NCBI GenBank assembly: GCA_044223665.1
Contig: JBGALT010000011.1
Coordinates: 28,704 to 92,703 of the forward strand
Reading direction: 5' to 3'
DNA: 64,000 nucleotides
From: JBBSAT01 sp044223665
Lineage (GTDB): Bacteria > Myxococcota_A > Polyangia > Polyangiales > Sandaracinaceae
Every line of letters starts with the position of its first letter. Position 1 is the stretch's first letter. The notes below the pieces were generated by a model. The model searched no databases. It was not told the origin of the DNA and was given only the letters and a program-made list of their open reading frames with translations. The translations under genes were made by a program, and so were the position numbers. Shown here piece by piece: positions 53,623 to 62,111 of this stretch.

Positions 53623-55032
53623 TCACGCCACGAGCGCTCGCAGATCGCGCCCACGCATCTCGGACGGGATCGGCAGGCCCATCAGCGCGAGGCAGGTCGG
53701 CGCGACGTCGAGCAGGTCGGCGCCGTCGATGCGCCCTCCGGCCGTGATCTCCGGCCCGGCGAGCACGAAGACGCCGTCCCAGTCGTGGTTCGCGCCGCCC
53801 CGCCCGCGATCGCGCTCGACCTCGTCGATCGTGGCGACGAGCTTCCGAGCGCCCACGCCGCCGAGCGATCGATGCGAGAGGTCGCCGAAGAAGCAGAGCA
53901 GATCGGGCGCGATGCCCTGCACGGCCCGATAGGCGGCGCCCGGCCGCACGACGCGGCTCTCGATCGTCATCCCGTCCTCTTCGACCCGCGCGAGGAGGCG
54001 CTCGAGCTCTCCGAGCGCGCGCGGAACGTCGGCGGGCGCGAGCGCGCCCTCGGGCTCGCGGCCCTCGACGTTGAGGAAGATGCGCGCGTAGTAGCCCCCT
54101 TCGCTCCATGCGCGCGTGCGCGACCAGTCCACGCTCGCGAGGTCGAAGGGCTGCTCGCCCACAGGCTCCCCCCGCAGCGCGAGCCAGCCGGCCCGACGGA
54201 GCAGCTCGTTCACGCGCACGCCACCGAGGAGCGGTCGGGCGCCGTGGTCGCTCACGACGAGCAGGCTCGCGTCGGGGCCGGCCGCCGCCATCAGCCGCCC
54301 GATGCGCGCGTCCAGGTAGCGATAGAGATCGCGCCCGCGTGCACCGAGCGGGCTCGCCGGGTCGTGGCGCGGATCGCTCGCATCGAGATGCGGCCAGAGC
54401 GCGTGGTGGAGGCGATCGGTCGCGAGCTCCACCAGCATCAGGAAGTCGGGTCGGTGCGCGCGGAGCACGTGCTCGGCCACGTCGAAGTGCTGCGTCGCGA
54501 TGCGGTGCAGGCCGGCGAGCAGCGCGTCGGGCGCGAGCGAGCCGTCGTCGTCGAGGTCGCGCGCGTGCGGCCCGAAGCGCGCGAGCTCGGCCTCGAGCGC
54601 GCGCGGGGAGGCATGCGGCGCGTCGGGGCCCGGCGTGAGCATGCACGAGACGACGAGCGCGTCGCCGTCCTCGGGCGGCGGCCACGTCGGCGGGACGTAG
54701 AGCGCCGCCGCCTTCTTCCCGGAGGCTGCGGCGATGTCCCACAGGCGCGGCACGTGCACGTCGCGGCTCGTCGCCGTCGTCATCGCGGGCGCACGGCTCG
54801 CGCGGTTGCGGAACCCGTAGAGGCCGAGCTCGCCCGGGTCGCGCCCGCTCGTCATGCAGGCCCACGCCGGCACCGTGATCGGCGGCACGGTCGAGCGCAG
54901 CGGGCCCCACAGACCGCGACCCATCGCGCGCGCGATCGTCGGCAGCGCGGGCCGGTAGCGGTCGAAGACGAGCGAGGGCGGCGCGCAGTCGAGACCGACG
55001 ACGATCAGCGGGCCGCGCGCGCGGTTCGGCAC
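53623..55032 (-). CDS. Second alkaline phosphatase superfamily protein
   Basis: A 469-residue relative of the gene at 50373: IVVGLDCAPPSLVF with the first metal Asp, TVPPITVPAWACMTSG around the nucleophile (Thr/Ser), MLVELATDRLHH and VSDHGARPLLGG for the remaining metal ligands, and a C-terminal TCLALMGLPIPSEMRGRDL typical of the superfamily. No signal peptide. It starts four bases after the stop of the hydroxyacyl-CoA dehydrogenase gene, so both are likely one transcript. Substrate unknown; these 'AP2179-like' enzymes often act on nucleotide or sugar-lipid phosphoesters. Confidence 0.85.
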   Translation of the reverse strand: MPNRARGPLIVVGLDCAPPSLVFDRYRPALPTIARAMGRGLWGPLRSTVPPITVPAWACMTSGRDPGELGLYGFRNRASRAPAMTTATSRDVHVPRLWDIAAASGKKAAALYVPPTWPPPEDGDALVVSCMLTPGPDAPHASPRALEAELARFGPHARDLDDDGSLAPDALLAGLHRIATQHFDVAEHVLRAHRPDFLMLVELATDRLHHALWPHLDASDPRHDPASPLGARGRDLYRYLDARIGRLMAAAGPDASLLVVSDHGARPLLGGVRVNELLRRAGWLALRGEPVGEQPFDLASVDWSRTRAWSEGGYYARIFLNVEGREPEGALAPADVPRALGELERLLARVEEDGMTIESRVVRPGAAYRAVQGIAPDLLCFFGDLSHRSLGGVGARKLVATIDEVERDRGRGGANHDWDGVFVLAGPEITAGGRIDGADLLDVAPTCLALMGLPIPSEMRGRDLRALVA

Positions 55033-55036
55033 GCGC

Positions 55037-55897
55037 TCACTTCTCTTGGCTGTAGTCGTAGAAGCCGCGGCCGCTCTTCCGGCCGAGGCGCCCGGCGCGG
55101 ACCATCTGGCGCAAGAGCGCCGGCGGCCGGAACTGCTCGCCGAGCTCCTTCGTCAGGTGATCGAGGATCGCCAGGCGCACGTCGAGCCCGACGAGATCGG
55201 TGAGCTTCAGCGGGCCCATCGGGTGGCGGTAGCCGAGCTCCATCGCGCGGTCGATGTCCTCGGCCGAGGCCACGCCCTGCTCGAGCATGCGCATCGCCTC
55301 GCAGCCGAGGATCACGCCGAGCCGGCTCGTCGCGAAGCCCGCGATGTCCTTCACGACGATCTCCTTCTTGCCGATCCGGGCAGCGAACGCGCGGGCCGCC
55401 TCGATCGTGGCGTCGCTCGTGCCGATCCCGCGCACGATCTCGAGCAGCTCCATGATCGGCACCGGGTTGAAGAAGTGGAGGCCGACGACGCGCGAGGGGT
55501 CCTTGGTCGCGCTCGCGATCTCGGTGACGCTGAGCGACGAGGTGTTCGTGCCGAGGATCGCGTGCGCGGGCGCGGCGGCCGAGAGCGTGCGGAAGAGCGC
55601 GAGCTTGAGCTCCATCTTCTCGGGCACGGCCTCGACCACGAGGTCGGCCTTCGCGGCCGGGCCCTCGACGTCGGTCGTGGTGGTGATGCGGGCGAGCGTC
55701 TGGTCTCTTCCGGCGGCGTCGAGCTTTCCCTTCTCGACGAGCTTGCCGAGGCTCTTCTCGATCGCGCCGCGGCCCTTGCCGACCGCCTCGGTCGACACGT
55801 CGGTCATCGTCACCGTCAGGCCCGCCTGCGCACAGACCTGCGCGATGCCGTTGCCCATCGTTCCGGAGCCCACCACCAGCACGTTCGCGATCGTCAT
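55037..55897 (-). CDS. 3-hydroxyacyl-CoA (3-hydroxybutyryl-CoA) dehydrogenase
   Basis: A 286-residue NAD(P)-dependent dehydrogenase of the Hbd/FadB-N type, normal in length. Nucleotide loop VVGSGTMGNGIAQ (9-21), catalytic His-Glu region GLHFFNPVPIMELLEIV, the Ser/Asn active residues in NTSSLSVTEIA, and the C-terminal dimer domain with GYRHPMGPLKLTDLVGLD. Usual GFxxNR appears as GFATSR, a mild deviation. It oxidises (S)-3-hydroxyacyl-CoA in beta-oxidation or butyrate/PHB metabolism. Upstream of the second alkaline-phosphatase-like gene by four bases. Confidence 0.95.
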   Translation of the reverse strand: MTIANVLVVGSGTMGNGIAQVCAQAGLTVTMTDVSTEAVGKGRGAIEKSLGKLVEKGKLDAAGRDQTLARITTTTDVEGPAAKADLVVEAVPEKMELKLALFRTLSAAAPAHAILGTNTSSLSVTEIASATKDPSRVVGLHFFNPVPIMELLEIVRGIGTSDATIEAARAFAARIGKKEIVVKDIAGFATSRLGVILGCEAMRMLEQGVASAEDIDRAMELGYRHPMGPLKLTDLVGLDVRLAILDHLTKELGEQFRPPALLRQMVRAGRLGRKSGRGFYDYSQEK

Positions 55898-55942
55898 GCG
55901 CGAAGGCCTAACACGAGCGCTGCGCGGCGGGCACCTGCTCGC

Positions 55943-56455
55943 TCACGGGGTGGGCGCGGGCGTCTCTGCGGGCTCGGCGAGCAGCGTGCGCACGGCGTCG
56001 AAGCGCTCGTTCGGGACCGTGATCGCGAGGTTGTACTGCGCGACCCGCCACAGGCCGTCCGCGCCTCGCTCCACCACGCCGCTCCCGCGCGCGGGGCCGA
56101 GGTTGCGCGTCTCGAGGTCCTCGTCGAACCAGGCGACGTCGCCGCGCACCACGAGATCGCGCCGGATCGATCGCATCACCCAGCCGCGGCCGGCCGCGAA
56201 GTGCGGGTGCGCGTAGGCGCGGAAGGCCGCCACGTCCCAGCGCTCGGTCGCGTCGGTGCCCAGGAACACGCCGTCGTCGGTGAAGTGGGCGAAGTAGCGC
56301 TCTTCGTCCGACGAGGCCGCAGCGTCGTGGAAGTCGTCGAGCATCGCGGCGATGGCGGCGCGATCGTCGTCGGGGCTCGGGGTCGTCGAGCGCTCCATGC
56401 TCGCTCCTCCGCAGGCGACCGCGAGCAGGGCTAGCACGACGGGGAGCGCTCTCAT
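55943..56455 (-). CDS. SnoaL/NTF2-like lipoprotein
   Basis: A 170-residue lipoprotein: lipobox VACG near residue 15, short linker, then a SnoaL/NTF2-like fold (IAAMLDDFHDAAASSDEERYF, then FTDDGVFLGTDATERWDVAAF in parts; later GVVERGADGLWRVAQYNLAI). This cone-shaped fold binds or, in some members, catalyses on small molecules, but no catalytic residues are clear here. The ATG overlaps the GST stop (ATGA), so it is made with the GST. Confidence 0.8.
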   Translation of the reverse strand: MRALPVVLALLAVACGGASMERSTTPSPDDDRAAIAAMLDDFHDAAASSDEERYFAHFTDDGVFLGTDATERWDVAAFRAYAHPHFAAGRGWVMRSIRRDLVVRGDVAWFDEDLETRNLGPARGSGVVERGADGLWRVAQYNLAITVPNERFDAVRTLLAEPAETPAPTP

Positions 56456-57234
56456 GCCGGCCCCGGGACGCCGAAGCCGGGCCAGAGCACCCGGTCTTCC
56501 TCGATCTCGCGGAAGAGCCAGGCGTGGAAGCCGTTCGCGAGCACCCACTCGATGCGGTCGCCGCGCCAGAAGATCTTCGTTCGCTCGTGATCGTGCTTGT
56601 CGAGGAACGTCGACATGAACGCGCGCGTGCGCTCGAGGTCGGCCGCGAACACGGGCATCGCGCGCAGGCGCTTGAGCCAGTCGTGCACGCGCGGATGGCG
56701 CGCCGGATCGTGGCCGACGCCGAACGTCTTGGTCGCCGTGAGATGCGGAAAGAGCGCCACGTCCGCGATCGAGACCGACTCGCCGGACACGAACGGGCCC
56801 CGGGCGAGGTCGCGCTCGAGCGCGCCGTACACCTGCTCGAGATCGCGGCGCGCGGCCGCGAGCCAGGCCTCGGGCAGCGCGTCCTTTCGCTCGGCCCAGA
56901 TCCAATAGGAGAGGTTGATCAGCACGGGGTCGATCGCGGTGTCGGCGCAGCGCTCCCACGCGCGGGCGTGCGCGAAGAGGCGGCCCTCCGCGGGATGGAG
57001 CGGCGGCGTCGGCGCGACGCGCTCGAGGTAGGCGACGATGTCCGACGAGCCGACCACGACGACGTCGTCGTGCACGATGGCCGGCACCTCGACGCGCCCG
57101 TTGACGGCGGCGAGGCGCTCGCGGTTCGCGAGGAGCAGGCCGTCGATCGGCTCGTAGGGCAGGCCCTTGTGCTCCAGCGCGATGCGCACCTTGCGGGCGA
57201 AGGGGCTGAAGCCGTTGTCGTAGAGCGTGATCAT
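56452..57234 (-). CDS. Glutathione S-transferase family protein
   Basis: A 260-residue cytosolic GST. N-terminal thioredoxin-like domain with YDNGFSPFARKVRIALEHKG, cis-Pro in VEVPAIV and the glutathione-contacting SSDIVAYLE; C-terminal helical domain with GPFVSGESVSIADVALFPH. It is about 40 residues longer than a usual GST; the extra C-terminus (IFWRGDRIEWVLANGFHAW) is not one I can assign. It precedes the NTF2-like lipoprotein with an ATGA overlap; the target of the conjugation or isomerisation is unknown. Confidence 0.9.
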   Translation of the reverse strand: MITLYDNGFSPFARKVRIALEHKGLPYEPIDGLLLANRERLAAVNGRVEVPAIVHDDVVVVGSSDIVAYLERVAPTPPLHPAEGRLFAHARAWERCADTAIDPVLINLSYWIWAERKDALPEAWLAAARRDLEQVYGALERDLARGPFVSGESVSIADVALFPHLTATKTFGVGHDPARHPRVHDWLKRLRAMPVFAADLERTRAFMSTFLDKHDHERTKIFWRGDRIEWVLANGFHAWLFREIEEDRVLWPGFGVPGPA

Positions 57235-57339
57235 GCCGAGCCTCCGTCGCTCGATGGGATGGCATCGATCGGCGCGGGGTGGAAGGGCCAAGCCACCCGC
57301 GCGCGCCGGACCGCGGGAGCGGCACGGCACGGCGTGTCG

Positions 57340-57361
57340 CCCGCCGCCCGACGACGTCGGC
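57340..57361. repeat. Dispersed intergenic repeat, copy 3
   Basis: CCCGCCGCCCGACGAC followed by GTCGGC, one base different from the copies at 31401 and 37575. It lies in the 158-base gap between the GST start and the HupE-like gene stop. Confidence 0.6.
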
Positions 57362-57392
57362 GTGGCGATCGAGGGCGCCCGCAGCGCGGCGA

Positions 57393-58364
57393 TCAGACGA
57401 GCGTGCGCGCGAGCAGCAGCGCGACGCCGACGGCCCCGACGAGGTAGGGGACGGCGCGCTCGAGCGGGGCGCGCAGTCGGGCGCGCGCGATCCCGAAGAG
57501 CAGCACCACGAGCGCGATCTCGGCGAGCTCGAGCCCGACGTTGAACGCCCCGACCGAGATCGCGAGCGGCGTGCCGCAGAGGCCCGTCCCGGCGACGGCG
57601 CTCGCGAGCCCGGCGCCGTGGACGAGGCCGAAGAGCAGGCAGACCAGAGCCGGGCTCCGGCGCGTGAGCGTGTCGCGCTCCACCGCGAGCTCGCGCGCCA
57701 CGTGCACGAGCGAGAGCGCGATGCATGCCTCGATCGGTCGCGTCGGGAGCGAGAGCGCCCCGAGCGTCGCGAGCGCGAGCGTGATCGCGTGGCCGAGCGT
57801 GAAGGCGGTGACGGCCAGCGCGACCGCGCGCGCGCCGCGCCTGCGCGCGAGGAAGAACGCCGCGGCGACGAAGAGGACGTGGTCGATCCCCGTGGCGAAG
57901 TGCTCGACGCCGAGGGCCAGCGCGCCCGACGCGAGCTCGATGCCGCCCGCGCTGCGCCCGAGCACCACCTCGGCCGGGAGGGCGTGGACGAGCTGCACGC
58001 GCGACGCCGCGCCGCGCGGCCGGGCCTCGACGCGGAGCTCGAGGCCCCGCGTGGGCCCGCTCAGCGCGAGGCGGACGTCTGCGGTCGATCCCGCGCAGCG
58101 CACGCGCGATCGGCGCTCGCGGACCTCGTCGTGCAGCCCGTCGCGCAAGACGGTCTCGACGCATCCCTCGGGCCAGGCGAGCTCGATCCTCCCGGGCTCC
58201 GCCTCGGTGCCCGAGATGCGGACCAGGACGTCGAGCTCGCCGCCCTCGCGCTCGGTGAGGGTCACGAGCCCGAAGCCGAGCGGATGGGCGCGCGCAGGGC
58301 TCGCGCCGACGAGCGCGGCCAGGAGCGCGATCGCGCCGACGAGGGCGTGGCGGGGCCGGCTCAA
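57393..58364 (-). CDS. HupE/UreJ-like membrane protein
   Basis: A 323-residue exported membrane protein. Start is the TTG at 58364, which overlaps the stop of the PpiC-like gene (TTGA). A signal peptide (ASPARA-HP) exposes an N-terminal His-containing beta domain of about 130 residues, followed by a HupE/UreJ_2-type membrane domain with GIDHVLFVAAAFFLARR, LGHAITLALATLG and FGLVHGAGLASAVAG, about seven helices. HupE/UreJ proteins are implicated in nickel or cobalt uptake, but this two-part class is widespread without hydrogenase or urease, and none is seen here. Confidence 0.85.
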   Translation of the reverse strand: MSRPRHALVGAIALLAALVGASPARAHPLGFGLVTLTEREGGELDVLVRISGTEAEPGRIELAWPEGCVETVLRDGLHDEVRERRSRVRCAGSTADVRLALSGPTRGLELRVEARPRGAASRVQLVHALPAEVVLGRSAGGIELASGALALGVEHFATGIDHVLFVAAAFFLARRRGARAVALAVTAFTLGHAITLALATLGALSLPTRPIEACIALSLVHVARELAVERDTLTRRSPALVCLLFGLVHGAGLASAVAGTGLCGTPLAISVGAFNVGLELAEIALVVLLFGIARARLRAPLERAVPYLVGAVGVALLLARTLV

Positions 58365-59188
58365 GGGCGCACGACCTCGTAGCGGGCGACGAGCGCGGCC
58401 TCCGCGTCCCGGAGGGCTCGGGCGCGCGCGTCCTCGATCCAGGCGTCGCGGACCTCGTCGTGCGCCTCGGCGAGCGCTCGGTCGCGCGCCTCGCGTCGCT
58501 CGTCCACGCGGACCAAGTAGACGCCGCGGGCGGTCTCGGTCGGCCCCCTCCACTCGGCCAGCGGCGCGGCCGCGATCGCGTCGGCGAGCGGGTCGCCGAG
58601 CGAGGCCCGCAGCTGGGCGTCCGTGCGTGCGCGGAGCTCGCTCCCGGCGATCTGCGGATCGCAGCGCGGTGGGGCCGGCGCGGCGAGGGCGGCGGCCGCG
58701 TCGGCCACGGGATCGTCGTGCAGCTCCCGCGAGAAGAAGCAGAGCACCCCGCTCGTGCGGGCGGGCGCGCGGAAGTCGGCTCCGTGCGCGGCGAGCCACG
58801 CCTCGAGCGCGGCCTCGTCGGGCTCCTCGGGCGCGGCCTCGCCGGCGAGGACGAGCTCCATCTTCTGCACGAGCCGGCGCCGCACGATCACGTCGCCCAC
58901 GTCGAGCCCGAGCGAGCGTGCCTCGCGGAAGAGAGCCTCTTCGCGCACCCAAGCGTCGGTGGCGGCGGCGAGCTCCTCGTCGTCGGGAACGTGGCCGCTC
59001 CGGCGCGCGAGCTCGTCGCGCAGGCCATCGACGAACGCGCCGTCGATCACGATGCGGCCCCGATCTTCGTCGGCGGCGCTCCCGGCGCTCCGCGCGCGAT
59101 CGATCGCGAACAGAGCCAGCCCCGCTCCCACGAACGCGACGAGGGGCTCGGAGCGCAGGCGCGTGAGGAGCGAGCGATGCTCGGTCAT
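58361..59188 (-). CDS. Membrane-anchored peptidyl-prolyl isomerase-like (PpiC/SurA-type) protein
   Basis: A 275-residue protein with an N-terminal anchor (PLVAFVGAGLALFAID) and a SurA-like helical chaperone region (ELAAATDAWVREEALFREARSLGL; DVIVRRRLVQKMEL), then a parvulin-like segment (SGVLCFFSREL ... WRGPTETARGVYLVRVDERREA) that is degenerate compared with active PpiC. An upstream ATG at 59200 is an alternative start. It is coupled to the HupE/UreJ-like gene by a TTGA overlap; this pair recurs in other bacteria, suggesting the isomerase helps fold or insert the membrane protein. Confidence 0.75.
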   Translation of the reverse strand: MTEHRSLLTRLRSEPLVAFVGAGLALFAIDRARSAGSAADEDRGRIVIDGAFVDGLRDELARRSGHVPDDEELAAATDAWVREEALFREARSLGLDVGDVIVRRRLVQKMELVLAGEAAPEEPDEAALEAWLAAHGADFRAPARTSGVLCFFSRELHDDPVADAAAALAAPAPPRCDPQIAGSELRARTDAQLRASLGDPLADAIAAAPLAEWRGPTETARGVYLVRVDERREARDRALAEAHDEVRDAWIEDARARALRDAEAALVARYEVVRP

Positions 59189-59219
59189 GCGGTCGAACAT
59201 ACTCGGGTACCATCCGCGC

Positions 59220-61280
59220 GTGCGCCGTTCGCTCACGCTCGCGCTCGCCCTCGTGTCGGCCTCGCTCGCATCCTGCACGCCGGCGGCGCCCGCCGAGCAA
59301 GACGCCGGGCTCGACGCCGACCTCGACGCCGGCGCGTCGGACACGGGCAGGCCCGACGCCGCGCGCGTGGACTCCGGAAACCCCGTCGTCGTCCTCCCCG
59401 ACGAGCGTGTCCCCTGCGCCGACCACGACCCCCTGCGCCGGCCCTACTTCGGCGACCTGCACGTGCACACGTCGCTCTCCTTCGACGCGCACATCTGGGG
59501 CACCCGGAGCTCACCGCGGGACGCGTATCGCTTCGCGCGGGGCGAGGCGATCGGCATCGCGCCCTTCGACGCCAGCGGCGCGCCGACCCGGACCGCACAG
59601 CTCCGGCGTCCGCTCGACTTCGCGGCGGTCACCGATCACTCGGAGTACCTCCGCGAGACGAGCATCTGCACCGATCCGAGCGCGCCGGGCTACGAGTCGA
59701 TGACCTGCCGGCAGTACCGGTCGGCCACCGCGCTGCCGCCGGCCGCGCTCGCGGGGCCGCTCGTCGACGAGCACCCCGAGCGACCGAACGTCTGCGGCGC
59801 TTCCACCGATCCGGCGACGTGCGAGGCGCGCCTCGGCGTGATCTGGCAGCAGATCCAGGACGCCGCCGAGGCCTTCTACGACCGCACCGACGCGTGCACG
59901 TTCACGACGTTCGTGGGCTACGAGTGGTCCGCCGCGACGGGCGTCAACAACCTCCACCGCAACGTGATCTTCCGGAACCGCTCGGTCCCGACCTCACCCA
60001 TCAGCTACCTCGAGACACCGACGCCGGCGCTGCTCTGGAGCGCGCTCGAGGCGGACTGCCTCGAGACCGGGACGCCCTGCGACGTGCTCGCCATCCCGCA
60101 CAACTCGAACCTCGGCGGCGGCGTCTTCTTCGTGCCCGAGGACGACCAGGGATCGCCGTACACGGCCGCGCAGGCGGCGCAGCGCGCGCGCCTCGAGCCG
60201 CTCGTCGAGATCTTCCAGCACAAGGGCGCCTCCGAGTGTCTCCGCGGCGTGGACGACCCGCTCTCGAGCGAGGATCCCGAGTGCGCCTTCGAGACGATCG
60301 CGCCCGTGACGTGCACCGGGCCGGGCACGCCGCCGGGGTGCACGCTGATCTGCTCGGTCGGCGGAGGGCAGGGCTTCACCGGTGGCTGCGTCGAGCCCCG
60401 CGACTTCGTGCGCGCGGGCCTGCGCACGGGCCTCGCCGAGTGGGCGCGCGTCGGCGTGAACCCCTTCGAGCTCGGCTTCATCGCCAGCACCGACACGCAC
60501 GCCGCCGTGGCGGGCATGGTCGAGGAGGATCGCTGGCCCGGGCACGTCGCCGACTTCGACGCCGACGCGGCCGGCCGGCTGCGGCCCGCCGGCGGCGTCC
60601 CGGTCTCGGTGAACACGAACGGCCCCGGCGGTCTCGCGGTGATCTGGGCCGAAGAGAACAGCCGCGACGCCCTCTTCGACGCGATGAGGCGCCGCGAGAC
60701 CTACGCCACCAGCGGGACGCGCATCGCCGTGCGCTTCTTCGGCGGCTGGGCGTACGCGGACACGATGTGCACCGACCCGATGCTGGTGCAGCACGCCTAC
60801 GACGGCGGCGTGCCGATGGGCGGCGAGCTCCCGGCACGCCCCGCCGCCGCCACGGCGCCGCGCTTGCTCGTGAGCGCGCTCGCCGACGATCTCTCCGTGC
60901 CGCTCGAGCGCATCCAGATCGTCAAGGGCTGGCTCGCCGCGGACGGCACCCACGAGGAAGTCTTCGACGTCGCCGGCACGGCGGGCGACGGATCGACCGT
61001 CGACGTCGCAACGTGCACGCCGCACCCGATGGGCTCCGCCACGCTCTGCGGCGTGTGGGCCGATCCGAGCTTCGATCCCACCCAGCCGGCCTTCTACTAC
61101 GCGCGCGTGCTGGAGGATCCGACGTGCCGCTGGAGCCGCATCCTCTGCAACGCCGAGGGCGTCGACTGCGCCACGCAGGCGAGCGACTCGCCGCTGCGCG
61201 CGTGCTGTGACGGAACGCTGCCCGATACGATCCAGGAGCGCGCCTGGACGAGCCCGATCTGGTACGTGCCCGAGGGCTGA
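59220..61280 (+). CDS. DUF3604 domain lipoprotein (PHP-like metallohydrolase)
   Basis: A 686-residue lipoprotein starting at GTG 59220, lipobox LASC near residue 19, then an Asp/Ala linker and a DUF3604 domain. The metal-binding pattern resembles PHP phosphoesterases: YFGDLHVHTSLSFD, FAAVTDHSEYL, IPHNSNLGGG, FIASTDTHAAVAG. DUF3604 proteins are exported metal-dependent hydrolases of unproven substrate. Cys residues in the C-terminal half (CTGPGTPPGCTLIC, RACCDG) suggest disulfides. It lies four bases before the sirtuin start, so the two are probably co-transcribed; divergent from the PpiC-like gene. Confidence 0.88.
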   Translation: MRRSLTLALALVSASLASCTPAAPAEQDAGLDADLDAGASDTGRPDAARVDSGNPVVVLPDERVPCADHDPLRRPYFGDLHVHTSLSFDAHIWGTRSSPRDAYRFARGEAIGIAPFDASGAPTRTAQLRRPLDFAAVTDHSEYLRETSICTDPSAPGYESMTCRQYRSATALPPAALAGPLVDEHPERPNVCGASTDPATCEARLGVIWQQIQDAAEAFYDRTDACTFTTFVGYEWSAATGVNNLHRNVIFRNRSVPTSPISYLETPTPALLWSALEADCLETGTPCDVLAIPHNSNLGGGVFFVPEDDQGSPYTAAQAAQRARLEPLVEIFQHKGASECLRGVDDPLSSEDPECAFETIAPVTCTGPGTPPGCTLICSVGGGQGFTGGCVEPRDFVRAGLRTGLAEWARVGVNPFELGFIASTDTHAAVAGMVEEDRWPGHVADFDADAAGRLRPAGGVPVSVNTNGPGGLAVIWAEENSRDALFDAMRRRETYATSGTRIAVRFFGGWAYADTMCTDPMLVQHAYDGGVPMGGELPARPAAATAPRLLVSALADDLSVPLERIQIVKGWLAADGTHEEVFDVAGTAGDGSTVDVATCTPHPMGSATLCGVWADPSFDPTQPAFYYARVLEDPTCRWSRILCNAEGVDCATQASDSPLRACCDGTLPDTIQERAWTSPIWYVPEG

Positions 61281-61283
61281 GGC

Positions 61284-62111
61284 ATGGACGAGGCGGACCG
61301 GATCGTGGAGCTCGCGGCGCGGGCGCTCGAGAGCGCCGGGCCGGTCGTCTTCCTCACGGGCGCCGGGATCTCGGCCGAGAGCGGGATCCCCACGTTCCGC
61401 GGGCCCGAGGGCTACTGGCGGATCGGGTCGAAGAACTATCAGCCCGAGTCGCTCGCGACGCGGGAAGCCTTCGAGGCGATGCCGGAGGAGATCTGGGCCT
61501 GGTATCTCTATCGCCGCGGCGTGTGTCGCGCGGCGCGTCCGAACGCCGCCCATCGCGCGCTCGTCGCGATCGAGAAGGTGCTGGGCGATCGCTTCCTGCT
61601 CGTGACGCAGAACGTGGACGGCCTGCACCTGCGCGCCGGGAGCTCGAAGGAGCGCTGCTACGAGATCCACGGGAACATCGACTTCATGCGCTGCGAGGAC
61701 GAGCACCCCGCGCTGCGTCCCATCCCCGCGTCGGTGCCGATGGACTGGCCCAAGACGCGCAAGCTCGACGACGCCGATCGCGCCGCGCTCGCCTGCTGTG
61801 GGGGCGGCGCTCTCGCGCGCCCGCACGTGCTCTGGTTCGACGAGAGCTACGACGAAGAGCTCTTCCGGTTCGAGAGCTCGATGGCGGCCGGCGCGGCGGC
61901 GTCGATGCTCGTCGTGATCGGAACGAGCGGCGCGACGACGCTGCCGAGCCACCTCGTGTCGCTCGCCGTGCATCGCGGGATCCCGCTCGTCGTGATCGGG
62001 CCGGACGAGTCGCCGTTCACGCGCGCGGCCTACGGATGCGAGAGCGGCGCGGTCCTGAGAGGGACCGCCGGCGAGTGGGTGCCGGTGGTGGCGCACGCGC
62101 TCGGGGCGTGA
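61284..62111 (+). CDS. Sir2-family NAD-dependent deacylase (sirtuin)
   Basis: A 275-residue sirtuin. The NAD site has GAGISAESGIPTFRG (26-40) and TQNVDGLH (108-115), and the catalytic His is H129 in IHGNID. The usual zinc module of two CxxC pairs is incomplete: only Cys 137 in the first position and adjacent Cys 171-172 in the second (ACCGGGALARPHVLWFDE), so the zinc may be absent or bound atypically. FDE replaces the common FGE. Sirtuins remove acyl groups from lysine using NAD. It overlaps the next gene by one base (TGATG). Confidence 0.92.
   Translation: MDEADRIVELAARALESAGPVVFLTGAGISAESGIPTFRGPEGYWRIGSKNYQPESLATREAFEAMPEEIWAWYLYRRGVCRAARPNAAHRALVAIEKVLGDRFLLVTQNVDGLHLRAGSSKERCYEIHGNIDFMRCEDEHPALRPIPASVPMDWPKTRKLDDADRAALACCGGGALARPHVLWFDESYDEELFRFESSMAAGAAASMLVVIGTSGATTLPSHLVSLAVHRGIPLVVIGPDESPFTRAAYGCESGAVLRGTAGEWVPVVAHALGA

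Noticed and set aside
57393..58364. Hydrogenase or urease accessory locus
   Set aside because: The HupE/UreJ-like domain alone is not enough; no hydrogenase or urease genes are seen.
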